The notes beneath the pieces were generated by a model, which worked only from the letters and a program-made list of their open reading frames with translations, was not told the DNA's origin and searched no databases. Positions 44,801 to 60,605 of a stretch of DNA of 64,000 nucleotides are shown here, one piece after another. The translations under genes and the position numbers were made by a program. Position 1 is the stretch's first letter, and every line of letters starts with the position of its first letter. The stretch covers positions 4,434,072-4,498,071 of the forward strand of contig NC_134034.1 in NCBI RefSeq assembly GCF_964204645.1, read 5' to 3'. The DNA comes from Tubulanus polymorphus. Its lineage: Eukaryota; Nemertea; Palaeonemertea; Tubulaniformes; Tubulanidae.

Positions 44801-45930
44801 ACATTTATCTTTATATTATTATCTCTTTCTATCTTTGGGACGTTTTAAATTCTAACAGGATACTTATCTATCTTATAATTATTTTCAAATGGTTTATAAT
44901 GAGTTAATCTACAAATATTATAAGTTGCAGGATGTAAACAACTTATTATAGCCCATAGAAAACATTTATCATCTTCATTTTGTACATTTATTACTGCATT
45001 AGTTTTAAATGGTAGTTTAATATAACTTGATGCTTCAATATCTGGTTCTTTATAATATGATACATTATTTTCATCTATTGGTTTTGATTTAGTTAACTTA
45101 TTATATTTTGTGTTATAAACATGTAAAGTCATAAATATTATTTCATCAAATATTAAACCAGATCCTTCCAAATATTTCTCTTCTATTTTAGTTTTTACTT
45201 CATTATAACATTTATCTAATTTATCATCTATATGTTGTTTATATATAATATGTTGTGAATGAGAATTTATATTATATATTGGTTTATCTTCAGATTTTAT
45301 AAACTTTACTTTAACTATATACTAATTTTAGGATATTCAACATCAGTTATTATTTTTATTATTTCTTTCATATTTTCTAAATGTTTTTTATTTTCTTCTA
45401 ATGTTTTTCCTTTATGAAATTTAAACTCGATAGCTGCTGGGCCAATATCACTTTTAAATGCTTCGGTTATCTCTATATCTTTTTTATTATCCAATAAATT
45501 AATATATTTTCTTACATCTTCCATGTATGGTCTTTCATTGTTTAATTTATTTTTTATGCTTTTAATTGTCTTCTGTTTCTCATCATTATCTTTATCAAAA
45601 TAATCTTCACCTAAAATATCATTATTCTTATTTCTAATATGACTTTTAGATTTTAAATGTTCTTTATAATATCTTTTATCACTGAATGATTGATTACATG
45701 TATCACATTTATATATTTCTTTTTAATTCTTTAATTCATCTAATTTAGTTTCTAATATATCATCTTCATATTCTAGTTTCAATTCATTCTCTAAATGTGT
45801 TTTAGTTTTATTGTGTCTTGCTCTTTGGGATTTATCTATATTGATATTACATGTTGGGCAGTAGTATTTATTTGCTTCCACTTTAATACTAAATTTTTTA
45901 TTAAAATTGATTTTAGAAGTTCAATGATTT
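41852..45930 (-). pseudogene. polB: Protein-primed family B DNA polymerase with at least five stops and two frameshifts
   Basis: From the right: two zinc-finger-like motifs (YYCPTCNINI..H and YKCDTCNQSF..H), an N-terminal region with KCFLWAIISCLHP, an HNH/endonuclease-VII-like patch (CYYCEKIF, RDHDHLNGKFRGAAHENCN), exonuclease motif I (VIYGDFESL) and II (NLSGYDAHLF), polymerase motif A (DANNLYGWAM), motif B (LMNNAFFGKTC) and motif C (YFDTDSYIL). This is the Polinton/adintovirus type. Breaks: TAA 45723, a frame change near 45315, TAA 44845, a frame change near 43690, TGA 42920, TAA 42650, TAA 42500; each side continues with family sequence. No ATG precedes the first finger. It would copy the element from a protein primer; this copy cannot. 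Confidence 0.85.
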
Positions 45931-46111
45931 ATATCATGCATTATTTCAATCACACTTTACTAACACTTTTAATGTTTAAAAATCTAACTCATACAAATAT
46001 GAATATTGAAATGATGTTGTAAATGTATCTATATATCTATTCTATAAGAGCTCACACTTTTATATTGAATAATCTGTCAATTTAAATGTTATTCATGTAT
46101 ATGATTATTTT

Positions 46112-46528
46112 AAGAGTAATAGGGGTAATGGGCTTTCAGGTTAAAGGTTGAATGGTCGAGTTCATCAAAAACAAATATTAAAAGTAATTTAAAACTATAA
46201 TATATTTTCATAACCGTGTGTATTTCAGTTGAATAATAGAATAATTATTATTATTAAAATATATTTGATTATATGAATTTGTGTATTGTAAATAAATCAA
46301 TTGGTCGCGGAGCGGAGCGGTAGCGAAGTGGAGCGACCAATTGATTTAATACAATATGCTTTTAAAATTAAAATTATTAATATCTTAGAATAAATATTTA
46401 GTTATAATATGAAATGCACACGGTTATGAAAATATATTATAGTTTAAAATTACTTTTAATAATTTGTTTTTTAATGAGCTCGACCGATCGACCTTTGATT
46501 TGAAAGCCCATTACCCCTATTACTATCG
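46112..46528. mobile_element. Palindromic (cruciform) element with about 115-bp inverted ends
   Basis: The left end AGTAATAGGGGTAATGGGCT (46112) and its inverted partner ending at 46528 match over about 115 bp with scattered changes, including TATTTTCATAACCGTGTG. In the middle is a second stem, AATCAATTGGTCGC against GCGACCAATTGATT (46294-46348), closed by a GC-rich GGAGCGGAGCGG loop. No coding frame or target duplication. The right arm reads through into the transposase frame that follows. Confidence 0.7.
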
Positions 46529-46694
46529 TTTACAGGGGGTTTTATCCGTAACGGTGAAACGCAAGCCGATTATTACTTTTAATAATTTGTTTTTTAATGA
46601 GCTCGACCGATCGACCTTTGATTTGAAAGCCCATTACCCCTATTACTATCGTTTACAGGGGGTTTTATCCGTAACGGTGAAACGCAAGCCGGTG
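46449..46694. repeat. 123-bp tandem duplication, two copies
   Basis: ATTACTTTTAATAATTTGTT at 46449 recurs at 46572, and the copies agree through GAAACGCAAGCCG. The period is 41 codons, so the frame is kept. Confidence 0.9.
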
Positions 46695-47306
46695 CTTATG
46701 GGCGGTGAAATCGAGGATAACGTCATCGAAACCGACGAGAGCCAATTTGGAAAGAAACGCAAGTACCACCGCGGCATAGCGAGCAAAAAACATGGTTGGG
46801 TATTCGGGCTAGTTGAGCGTGGAACCCGTAGCATCCATCTGGAAATAGTGAACGATAGGAGTGCAGCGACTTTGACCCCTATTATTCAGCGAACAGTAGC
46901 GCGTGGTGCCACAATCTATTCGGACATGTGGGCATCATATGCAGGCCTTGACAATATCGGTTACAAACATGGTACCGTGAACCGTACAAAATCATTTAAG
47001 TCCGAAGAGGGTGTCGCCATCAATATGATCGAAGGTGTTTGGGGCAATGTGAAACAAAAAGTGGTAGGCAGAAAAGGGTGTGTATCATCTATGTTGGGAA
47101 ACTACTTAGACGAGTTCACATATCGATTCAGATTCGGGGGTGAACATCTCACCAAAACGACGCAGCAGCTGCTTGACCACTGTTTGGCAAATAACCCTCA
47201 TAGTGAACTGTTGAACGATCTAATCACACAGGCAGATGAGGAATCCGATGAGAAATCGGATGAGGAAACTGCTGAGGAGTCGGATAGCGAGTTGACGGGC
47301 AGTTGA
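46464..47306 (+). pseudogene. IS1595/Merlin-type DDE transposase, N-terminally replaced, with a duplicated start
   Basis: The catalytic domain begins after about residue 80: ETDESQFGKKRKYHRG (first Asp), GWVFGLVERGTRSIHLEIV, ATIYSDMWASYAGL (second Asp), and NMIEGVWGNVKQKV (third acid), ending with an acidic EESDEKSDEE tail. This is the ISXO2-like/Merlin core. The zinc-ribbon and helical N-terminal half of the family is absent. In its place are two copies of a 41-residue stretch (FFNELDRSTFDLKAHYPYYY and on), the result of a 123-bp tandem duplication of the palindrome arm plus adjoining sequence. Codon usage is much less AT-rich than in the Polinton to its left. Confidence 0.7.
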
Positions 47307-47432
47307 ATTAATGTGAATCGTTTGACTGACAATATATCAATTTACCTGCAATGTACCTTGTGTATTAAAACACCTGAAATTAACATTATTATGATCACAG
47401 TTATCGCAGTTAGTGTTATAGATTGTTGTACT

Positions 47433-47581
47433 CCAGTCGGCCAGTCGTCCAGCCGGCCAGTCATCCAGTCGGCCGGTCGTCCAGTCGGCCGGTCGGCCAG
47501 TCATCCAGTCGTCCAGTCATCCAGTCGGCCGGTCGTCCAGTCGGCCAGTCATCCAGTCGGCCGGTCGTCCAGTCATCCAGT
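47433..47581. repeat. GC-rich minisatellite of CCAGTCGG / CCAGTCAT / CCGGTCGT words
   Basis: About eighteen 8-base words of the form (C)CAGTCGGC, CAGTCATC, CGGTCGTC in varied order. It is open in a plus frame that encodes a Ser/Arg/Pro-Val repeat, which I do not call a gene. Confidence 0.9.
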
Positions 47582-52745
<5,164 letters not shown>

Positions 52746-52749
52746 GCTA

Positions 52750-52846
52750 AGGCCCAGTTTATACGTCGCACTTGGACAGGACGAGCTGAAATTTGTGTGT
52801 TAAGTCAAACTCAGCTCGTCTCTAGAGCGTCGTATAAATCAGTTCA
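52750..52846. repeat. Short inverted repeat (MITE remnant)
   Basis: CCCAGTTTATACGTCGCACT and GGACGAGCTGA (about 52752-52788) face AGCTCGTCTCTAGAGCGTCG and TATAAATCAG (52812-52845) in inverted orientation at roughly 75% match. Such GTTTATACGNCG ends are common in small DNA-transposon derivatives. Confidence 0.4.
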
Positions 52847-53439
52847 GGTCATCTTCTGTTGCCCCAGTTCGTCTCAGACGTACTACCCGTCTGAACCAGA
52901 CGACCCGACCGACCATAGCGCGTCGTCAAGTTATACGACGTTCTATGGATGAACTTAGCCTGTGAAGTAAGTTCGAAATTCGTGGAACGCATGCGTACTA
53001 CGCTAATTCTGAGCTCAAGGTTACGTGGAGACTCACTTGTCAGAGCATTTCTTCACATTGAAAATATCGGATTTAGAGTCAGATATTAGGCGAGATATGT
53101 TTTAAATATATGTTTAATGTCATGCGTGTATAGTGCCTGCTGCTCTGCCCTGGATAACATACAAACGGCTTGCAAGATATCGATTTGTTACTTATTCTCA
53201 CCACAACTTGCACAAGTCACAAATGTCAGAATGCTGCTGGCAATTGTTTGGCCACAACAATTATCCTAGTTCCTGAATCCTGGCGTCTTCTGGTTTTATC
53301 GTTCTCGGTCTTCCCTAAATACTCCATTCAAAAGTCAAATATATTTAATATACATTGGTATAGCTATAGTTCATGAAGCCAATTTTGTTAATTAAATATA
53401 TAATGTGTTTTTTTTTTAATTTTCAGTTTGTTAATGCGC

Positions 53440-53720
53440 ACTGTAAAAATTATTTCCGACGTTTGTCGGAAAAATACCTTGCAGCAGTTGATCACGGAAT
53501 ATCTCCGACGAATTTTCCGACGATTGTCGTAACCGCTAAATAGCGGGACACCAACGATAATCAACGGGAGATTCCCGATGTTCTTGGTGCAAGGATTTTC
53601 ATCGTCAATCGACGGAGAATGTCCGACCCGGAAATTACTGGTAAGATTCCGTCAATGTTCGGAACAAAACCGAGTTGGCAAAATTATATTTCCGATACAA
53701 ATCGGAAAAATACCGTCTTT
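53440..53720. repeat. Cluster of short TTCCGA..TCGGAA hairpins
   Basis: TTTCCGACGTTTGTCGGAAA at about 53453 and TTTCCGATACAAATCGGAAA at about 53691 are near-palindromes, both followed by AATACCGT or AATACCTT; looser TCCGACGA words stand between. It is flanked by non-coding sequence. Confidence 0.55.
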
Positions 53721-54877
53721 GGACGTGTGATGCCAGTTATTCCACGGATAAATGCCGATGAGGGGTGCACCGGGGGCGGGGGTTAGGGGGGTCGACATTG
53801 GGGAGGGGTCTCAATAATCCGCGCATGTTTTCCTCAAATGAACATTTCCAAATCCTAAGTTTCGAGTCACAAAAAGCTCTCAAAGTTGAAAAGATGACAA
53901 TACAAAATTAGAAAAATGTCAGACCAAAATATAAAAATATCTAATAAATACTTCTTTATTAGATCGTAAAATTATCAAAAAACGCCATGAACAACAGGAT
54001 CATGATTTTAAAACACACTCAAAGAGCGATGTAAAAACTTAAATAAAACTTTCATTAAAATCCTAAGTGATTGTACTACATGCTTTGGATTATTTTGACA
54101 TGGAATCAGAAAAAATGGAATGATATAAAATCCGGCTCATGTTGGCCTGTAATGTATAGACAAAATGTTAAGAAAAAAATTTGGCCTAGTCGCTCAACAG
54201 ATTAATACAACCACAGAAAATGTCCCTGATTCGACATATTTTAGCATTCAAGTACGACCTACGTACTTGTCTCTAATAATGTAACAAAAAACTTAAACTT
54301 AAACTTACAATAGATATAGAAAACATTTCATTCTTAAAAGATCTATACAAAAATATGCTAATTAATCATAAATCTTTTTTATCTCAAGGTATCTATCTCC
54401 TCTCTGTTTTGTTAATGCATTTAATGCTCAGATTATAAGAAAGGGAAAATCTCCGTGGCAGACCTTTTTCGTACTACAAACATACACTTAAGGCAGATTA
54501 CATGAATTGCTAATTTCAAAATCATGAATTACAGTACCAAATCTACAGTGAATATGGATGTTCTGGTATTATCAACTGATTGAAGATAAGACAAAAGCGT
54601 GTCATGTCCGTAAGTGACTATTGGCCATTATGCATATTCACCAGTATGCAGGATTACAAAAATATACATGTACAAAGATTAAAAAAGATTAAAAAGATGA
54701 AAACTTGTTTTTCATTAATTTTCTCAAATTCACCAGATGAAAACATTTTCTTATTCAATTATCATCTCAACACATATACGAACACAACACAAATTCAAAT
54801 TAATAGATTATACCTTCGAGCCATACTTAGAATACTTAATTTTAGTAAATTCATGTCAGGCTAATGGAGTCAAATTC
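53721..54877. other. Gene-free stretch
   Basis: A G-rich spot at 53760-53810 (GGGGGCGGGGGTTAGGGGGG), then AT-rich sequence with no supported frame. Confidence 0.5.
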
Positions 54878-56339
54878 TTAACCCTTAAATACAAAGAAAT
54901 CCGCAAATGCCTTTGCCAGGGTGACTACTTTTTTTGATTTTCTCTCTTCGGGTAGATGATACCGAGCAATAATCGAAAAGAAAAATTCGAGTGAATGCTG
55001 GGCCTCTTTTGGGTACTTAATATCGAAAACTATATAGGCCGCGAACAGTGCCTTTAACCCATCTTCCAGCGTTGAAGTCTTAACTAGAATGACTTTATCC
55101 ACCGACAACATGAACCGAATGAGTTCTCTATCAGCTGAAAAATCAAACAAAAAGTACACGTAAGCGGCAAAAAACATAAAATTGTCAGCTACAATAGAAG
55201 ATTATATTAAGTGAACAATGGTTTATCGATGAATTCAATTTATCAAATTACGACATAATAATCAAATCTTATGAATTTCAAAGTCCGATTGAAAATGAAA
55301 TACACCAAGTGAGGCTTATTTACTTACCCATCTCAACAAGTACAGGTGTTAAAGGCAAAGCTACATCCTCCGACCCAACAACTTTTATTTTGCCTTCATT
55401 CTCTTACGTCGTCAGATTTTTGAATAAGGTATCTAGACCTGTGTATTCAGTGTCGACAATCTTTTCGTCTTCAAACAGTTCATGAAGTAATTTCGAACGC
55501 TCGTTGATGTCTTTTGAAAAACTTTCAAAAGATTTCTTTGACTGAGTTACACTCATGCCAGATTTTATCGCGTTTTGAACTTCAACCAAACTACTGGCAA
55601 CCAATATATCAACCTCTGGATTCATTTTAACACTTTGCGCGTTTAGTTCTTTCATTCGCTTTGAATTATCAGAAGCGATATTTAATTTCTCTGCTTCTCT
55701 TTTCCTTTTACGATTCAAAAACCTTTTATTTGTATCGCGACAACCTTCTAAGGAACAAATTATAGCTGAAATACCGTTCTCAATTAGTTCGTCTCCGATC
55801 GAAAAAGCAAATGATTTCGGAAAGCGTTCCAAAATAGCTTTTGCGGCTATGCCGAATTCCTTGCTACCAGGTAATCGATTGTTACATTTAACCTTGAGTC
55901 CATCGAACATGACATTCATGAACTGACTCTTTTCTTTCGTGTCCAGCTTTTTCCCCCGTTGTTTTGACCATGCCAAATCACTCTTCGGGGTATTTGTTTG
56001 GCTGAGATCTGGAACACAAAATTAATTCACTGAATTAAATGTTTACACTAACCCATCAAGTTAGGACAGTTTAAGAACTAGGTATGTTACATAAAAACTA
56101 TTAAGTGATAAGATAAAAAATTGCATTTAGTTATACGTTAATGGAGCAAAAGGAAGGGGCGCACGCTGCATAAATAACAATGAGTAAAATGGAGAATATC
56201 ACACAATCCCGCCAACCCATTGGATAACATAACAACATACCAGCATCACTCTCCTCAATACTCATTGTGTCATTGCTGGAACTGTAGCTCGATCCAGCCA
56301 TTGACGATCTGGCTCCAGCCATTGTCATTGATGGTGCCA

Positions 56340-57290
56340 GCCTAAGAGTGGAGTTTGACTGTCTTTTTCCTGAAGGCTTTAACTGGAAAAACTCCTCACG
56401 GTCTGAAAATTAACAATTGATAAAATTGAAAAAACAGGAAATTATGTCCACAAATTTCAAAACTAGAGAACAGAAAATATGTTAACGCAATGCTATCATT
56501 CGAACATCCTCATCTTTAATTAAAAATGAAAATATAATACTTCAAATAAGAATACAAAAACTTAAATATTGCAAAAAGTGTCCAGTATTAAAATAGAACA
56601 TACTGCCATTTTCTTCTACACAATATTTCATCTTGAACTTTTGAACATTTTCCAGTGGATAATTGTTAAAAATCTAACAGTGAAGGGAATGTGCCTAGAT
56701 ACATGGTAATTTACATTCTATGAAAGTAAGGAGCTGAAAACCTACCCTTTTCTACCTGCAACTTGATAACTGAACCACTTTCGAATGTCTCAAATACATC
56801 CCCTGGCATTGCCATTGACGGTGCAATTTTATGTGTGAGGGTTGACTGTTGTTTTTCTGGAGGATTTAACTGAAAAAACTCCTCACGGTCTGAAAAAAAA
56901 CAATTGATAGAATTGATGAAACAGGGAAATATGCCCACAAATGTCAAAATTAGAAAAGAGAAAATATGTTAAAGCAATGCCATCATTCAAACATCCTCCT
57001 CTGTATGTAAAAATGAAAATATAATACTCTAATTAAGAATACAAAAACTTAAATATTGCAAAAAGTGTCCAGTATCAAAATAGAACATACAGCCATTTTC
57101 TTCTACACAATATTTCATCTTGAACTTTTGAACATTTTCCAGTCGATAATTGTGAAATCTAACAGTGAAGGGAATGTGCCTAGATACATCGTAAATTACA
57201 GACTTTAAAAAGTTAGGAGCCAAAGACCTACCTTTTTCTACCTGCAACTTGACAACTGAACCACTTTCCAATGTTTCCATCCTCAATGAA
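56340..57290. repeat. Tandem duplication, two copies of about 470-490 bp, containing an exon
   Basis: The stretch from AACTCCTCACGGTCTGAAAA through AACTTAAATATTGCAAAAAG to GTTCAAGATGAAATATTG's complement and the ESGSV exon occurs twice (about 56390-56800 and 56875-57285) with roughly 90% similarity. Both intron and exon sequence are included, so the exon copies encode FESGSVIKLQVEKG and LESGSVVKLQVEKG. Confidence 0.85.
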
Positions 57291-57479
57291 TCCGAATACA
57301 TCCTCATCAACTTCTGTGCCGTCTTCTAATTTCAACCGTATGTTTGCCACATTAATGAGGAATTTCAGCGAAACTAAAAGATCCAATGTAATCAGAATAT
57401 GCATTATGATACGTACTTCCTATATCCCCCCTAGCCACCATGATGCAGTGCACTTCATTTTCAGCAAAAAAAGCTAATT

Positions 57480-57699
57480 TTGGCATTGAAACAAATTTTT
57501 TAGAGACCCAGTTTTTAGATTGTAACAAAAAGATCGATGATAAAAAAGATAGATGAATATGTGATCGAAATCTTGGTTTGATAAATACTTGATGTTAATG
57601 AAATACATTTAAACCGTCAAATAACAGTTTGAATATAGCCATTGGTCCCAGGAATTAAACCCTTTTGTTAATCTTAAAACTAAGAACCATACATACTAT
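57480..57699. other. Intron-like stretch
   Basis: AT-rich, between predicted small exons of the minus-strand gene; nothing else seen. Confidence 0.4.
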
Positions 57700-59191
57700 T
57701 CTCCATAAAATCATCAAAGCCAGTGCCTCTTTTCACACCAACACGCCGGTCATTGAAGTCGACTTTCATGATTTCAGTAACTGTAGGATTATTACATGGA
57801 TACAACTGACAACTTGTACTCTGTAAGAAAACAGTGTGCGTTAAGTTTTTTCATTAAACATAAGTTATGAAATTCAATCATTGAAAATTTCACGAACAAG
57901 ACAAAGTAGGATGAAGTATGGTAGCCATTTATTTAGTCATCTATTAGTCATTCTAACAGTCATCCCTTGCCATATAAAGACGTTCTTTTCACATTAGGTT
58001 CTATACCTATATGAACTTGAGGAGTCAAAAATTACATTATGGTTGAACATGAATAATACATGATCACTAATTACTGAGATAAGAAACAAGTCTTACCCTT
58101 GCCGGAATTTCATCAAGCAACGCATGTGTTTCTACAAGTGACACCTGAAATTAAAACAGTGTATTATTAATCGGGGTATAAATTATTTTCCTATTAAGTT
58201 GCACAACGTAAGTGTCCTGGTACCTAAACAGCTGAGAAAGCATTATAACCAGTCAATGAAATTGTAGATTTGAGAAGATTTGAACAGAAAATGAGAAACC
58301 TTTCCCTGACTAATCGGGGTTAGGTTATTCAACAATAATTTAATAAATACCAGAGCCAGTCTTTCAAAAGTTGGTTATAGCTAACTTGAATCAACTTTTG
58401 AACAATTGACACCTGGTTGTAGTAATCAAAACTTGCAACTATTGACTGAAACTTAACTGCAATCAACTTAAGTAAGCCCAAACATATCAAACTTACATCG
58501 AATAGCAAATTCTATAATCGGCATGGGGTATGTTTAAACACTAACACCTCCTGATCAAACATTTTGTAAAGGATGAGCACATTGTGATCTAATACTGATG
58601 AAAGTGACATACAACTGAGGTCTTCTGTTTTGGTCAACACCCAAACTCCAAATGTCCGCTCATAACTGGCATCTACTTTTTCTAGCACGCAAAACATATC
58701 AACATCATTTACTACCAGCAAGAGTATAATATTTCCAAGTAGTAGTCCATATTCAGAATACGAAATCACTAGATGAAAATTACAACCAGCTTTGTACACA
58801 ATGTTTTTCCAAGTTGCCTGTTTAACTCTTAGAACTTCGGAATCACGTGCTATATACATTTCTAACACAATTACAGATATCAACACTATACAGATTATCA
58901 ATAAATCTGGTTGCATTATCTCTATCAAAGATAAGCTCAGCACCGTATAAACTACCATAAGCATATAACGCTTGTAAATACTGATGTTTCTCAGAAAGGG
59001 ACAATAAGATGTTTTTGAAATTCTGTTTATTTCTAGCAGCTCGTTTGAAGTATGAGTGTTTTCCCTCCATTCTTAGAGTCCATACACGTATACGTGGCCC
59101 AAATGAGAGTTTCAATATGGCGGAATGTATGTAGTCCGAATGATATCGAGCTCCGTCATTTTTTAATTTTTCTTGAGGAAAACGTTATCGT

Positions 59192-60574
59192 ATGTTCAAG
59201 ATGGTGAATGGATTAACAATGTTAAACCGTGAAAAATCTGTGAAATTTAATCTGAAGCAATTCACAAACGGGAAACTTACTCATTTGGATGTTCTTAATG
59301 CTGTTCGTGAAAAGGAACCTGAGGTAAATAAAATACTTTCAATCCAGATCACAAACTTTGATTGCATAATTACAAGTGTGGATGGAGTAACCAGAGAGAA
59401 ACTCAGTAAGGATGATCTGATGATTAAAGGAAACTGTATAAAATTAACGGACGCAAACGTGAATTTATATAATGTAAAAATTGTGGATGCGCCGATCGAG
59501 ATGGATGATGGAGTTATAGCTGCGTTTATGGCCAAATATGGGGATTATGTTAGCAACTCTGTCAAAAAAACTACGATCAAAGGAACTAATATTTACACTG
59601 GTTCTCGTTTTTTACAACTTTCTAGTGTTAATCAACCGATTCCGAATTTCACAAAAATCGGGAGTTATAACGTTAGGATATATTGTGACGGTGACATATG
59701 TCAAACATGTTTACTGGATGATCACAAATCATTTGATTGTCCAAAGAAAACTATTAAACCGCGACGTCTTTGCTATGAATGCAATTCTCCCAGTCACACG
59801 AAGTTTAATTGTCCGAAACTAAACCAGCCAATCACAGCGAACGCAGAGACTACTGAACGTAATTCGCACAGCACCGAGAAACTGTCGTCAAATCCAATAC
59901 CGGCCAACGTGAATCTTCAAAATAATAAAATTGTTATTCTTGGCGATTCAAACATGCGGAATGTAGAGTTACCAGGAGCTCAAATAACTCAACAGTCCGC
60001 GGCTACTGCGGAAAATATTAACCAGTTGATTGATCGTGTACAAAATAAGTCAGAAGTTACTGACGTCATAGTGCACTTAGGCACTAACGACGTTAACCGT
60101 CATAAATCCGATTCAGATATTATTAAGTTGAACGTGTCCGAAGCATTGGCCAAAGTTAATGAACATTTTGACAATGCAAAGATATACCTGTCGAGCATAA
60201 TTCCCAAAACAGGAAATCCGGCTGCTGTTAAGGAATTTAATACGGCTGTAAATACTGTAAATACATATTGCAGTAAACTATGTAACAAACAGAATATGGT
60301 TTACATCAACAATGATAACGTCTTCCAGCCTTCAGGTGGTACCCGCGATCGGTACTACCTGATGAGTGACAAAACCGGTATACACTTAAATGACCAGGGC
60401 AAGGCAGCTTTAGTGCAGCAATTCAACGAAGCTGTTCGATATAATAACAAAGAAACTATCGAACCTCCGTTAACGCCGGTTACTTGTTCAAAACGAAAAC
60501 AGCGTTCTGTGTCTGAAACGCCTCCGTCTGCTGAAAAACAGACAAAAAAGCCGAACATTAATAACGACATTTAG
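59192..60574 (+). CDS. LINE ORF1 protein (RNA-binding fold, CCHC knuckles, SGNH/GDSL esterase-like domain)
   Basis: 460 residues with no stop. N-terminal RRM-like region (residues about 30-165), two zinc knuckles (CQTCLLDDHKSFDC near 169 and CYECNSPSHTKFNC near 194), a linker, then an SGNH hydrolase: block I VILGDSNMRN (Ser near 251), block III VIVHLGTNDVN (Asn near 299), block V DKTGIHLNDQGKAAL (Asp and His near 393-396). A basic tail (SKRKQR, KQTKKP) ends the protein. ORF1 proteins of CR1/L2 LINEs carry this esterase and bind their RNA. The intact frame and catalytic residues point to a fairly young insertion. The start at 59192 is chosen as the first ATG; a second in-frame Met follows three codons later. 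Confidence 0.85.
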   Translation: MFKMVNGLTMLNREKSVKFNLKQFTNGKLTHLDVLNAVREKEPEVNKILSIQITNFDCIITSVDGVTREKLSKDDLMIKGNCIKLTDANVNLYNVKIVDAPIEMDDGVIAAFMAKYGDYVSNSVKKTTIKGTNIYTGSRFLQLSSVNQPIPNFTKIGSYNVRIYCDGDICQTCLLDDHKSFDCPKKTIKPRRLCYECNSPSHTKFNCPKLNQPITANAETTERNSHSTEKLSSNPIPANVNLQNNKIVILGDSNMRNVELPGAQITQQSAATAENINQLIDRVQNKSEVTDVIVHLGTNDVNRHKSDSDIIKLNVSEALAKVNEHFDNAKIYLSSIIPKTGNPAAVKEFNTAVNTVNTYCSKLCNKQNMVYINNDNVFQPSGGTRDRYYLMSDKTGIHLNDQGKAALVQQFNEAVRYNNKETIEPPLTPVTCSKRKQRSVSETPPSAEKQTKKPNINNDI

Positions 60575-60605
60575 GTGGCTTGGTTTATGACACCTCAGAC
60601 CATAA

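Larger units (their letters stand above)
32158..45930. mobile_element. Polinton/Maverick (adintovirus-like) element, decayed, about 13.8 kb
   Basis: One block carries a retroviral-type integrase, an A32/FtsK-type packaging ATPase, a double-jelly-roll capsid protein, a penton-like capsid protein and a protein-primed family B polymerase. This set defines Polintons and the related adintoviruses. Integrase and ATPase are on the plus strand at the left; everything else is on the minus strand from the right, so both halves converge near 34 kb. The block is visibly more AT-rich than its surroundings, with A/T-ending codons. No maturation protease was found and no terminal inverted repeats are visible. 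Multiple stops and frameshifts in essential genes indicate an endogenous, inactive copy. Confidence 0.88.
54878..59158 (-). pseudogene. Multi-exon uncharacterised gene with SAMD3-like C-terminus, broken
   Basis: Minus-strand exons in order: 59158 to about 58512 (HYP-like lead, RVWTLRMEGKHSYFKRAARN, frameshift near 58900, then TWKNIVYKAGCNFHLVISYS); small exons near 58147-58100 and 57825-57700; 57370-57232 and its duplicate near 56870-56755 (EDGTEVDEDVF, ETLESGSVVKLQVEK, a beta-grasp/CIDE-N-like stretch); a Ser-rich exon near 56400-56240; about 56010-55326 (ILERFPKSFAF, TNKRFLNRKRKRE); and 55137-54878 (RFMLSVDKVILVKTS, LKALFAAYIVFDIKYP, LEFFFSIIARYHL). The last two match the C-terminal part of SAMD3-like uncharacterised proteins. 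A TAA at 55404 lies in frame inside an exon, and the 5' end is cut by the LINE. Biochemical function unknown. Confidence 0.5.

Noticed and set aside
32158-45930. Bacterial or viral contamination instead of an integrated element
   Set aside because: Integrase, ATPase, capsid and PolB are of the animal Polinton type, genes are broken by age, and the block is embedded in other animal transposons without a junction gap.
46112-46528. This inverted repeat as the terminal inverted repeat of the Polinton
   Set aside because: Both arms are on the same side of the element and no partner was seen near 32 kb; it is a separate small palindromic element.
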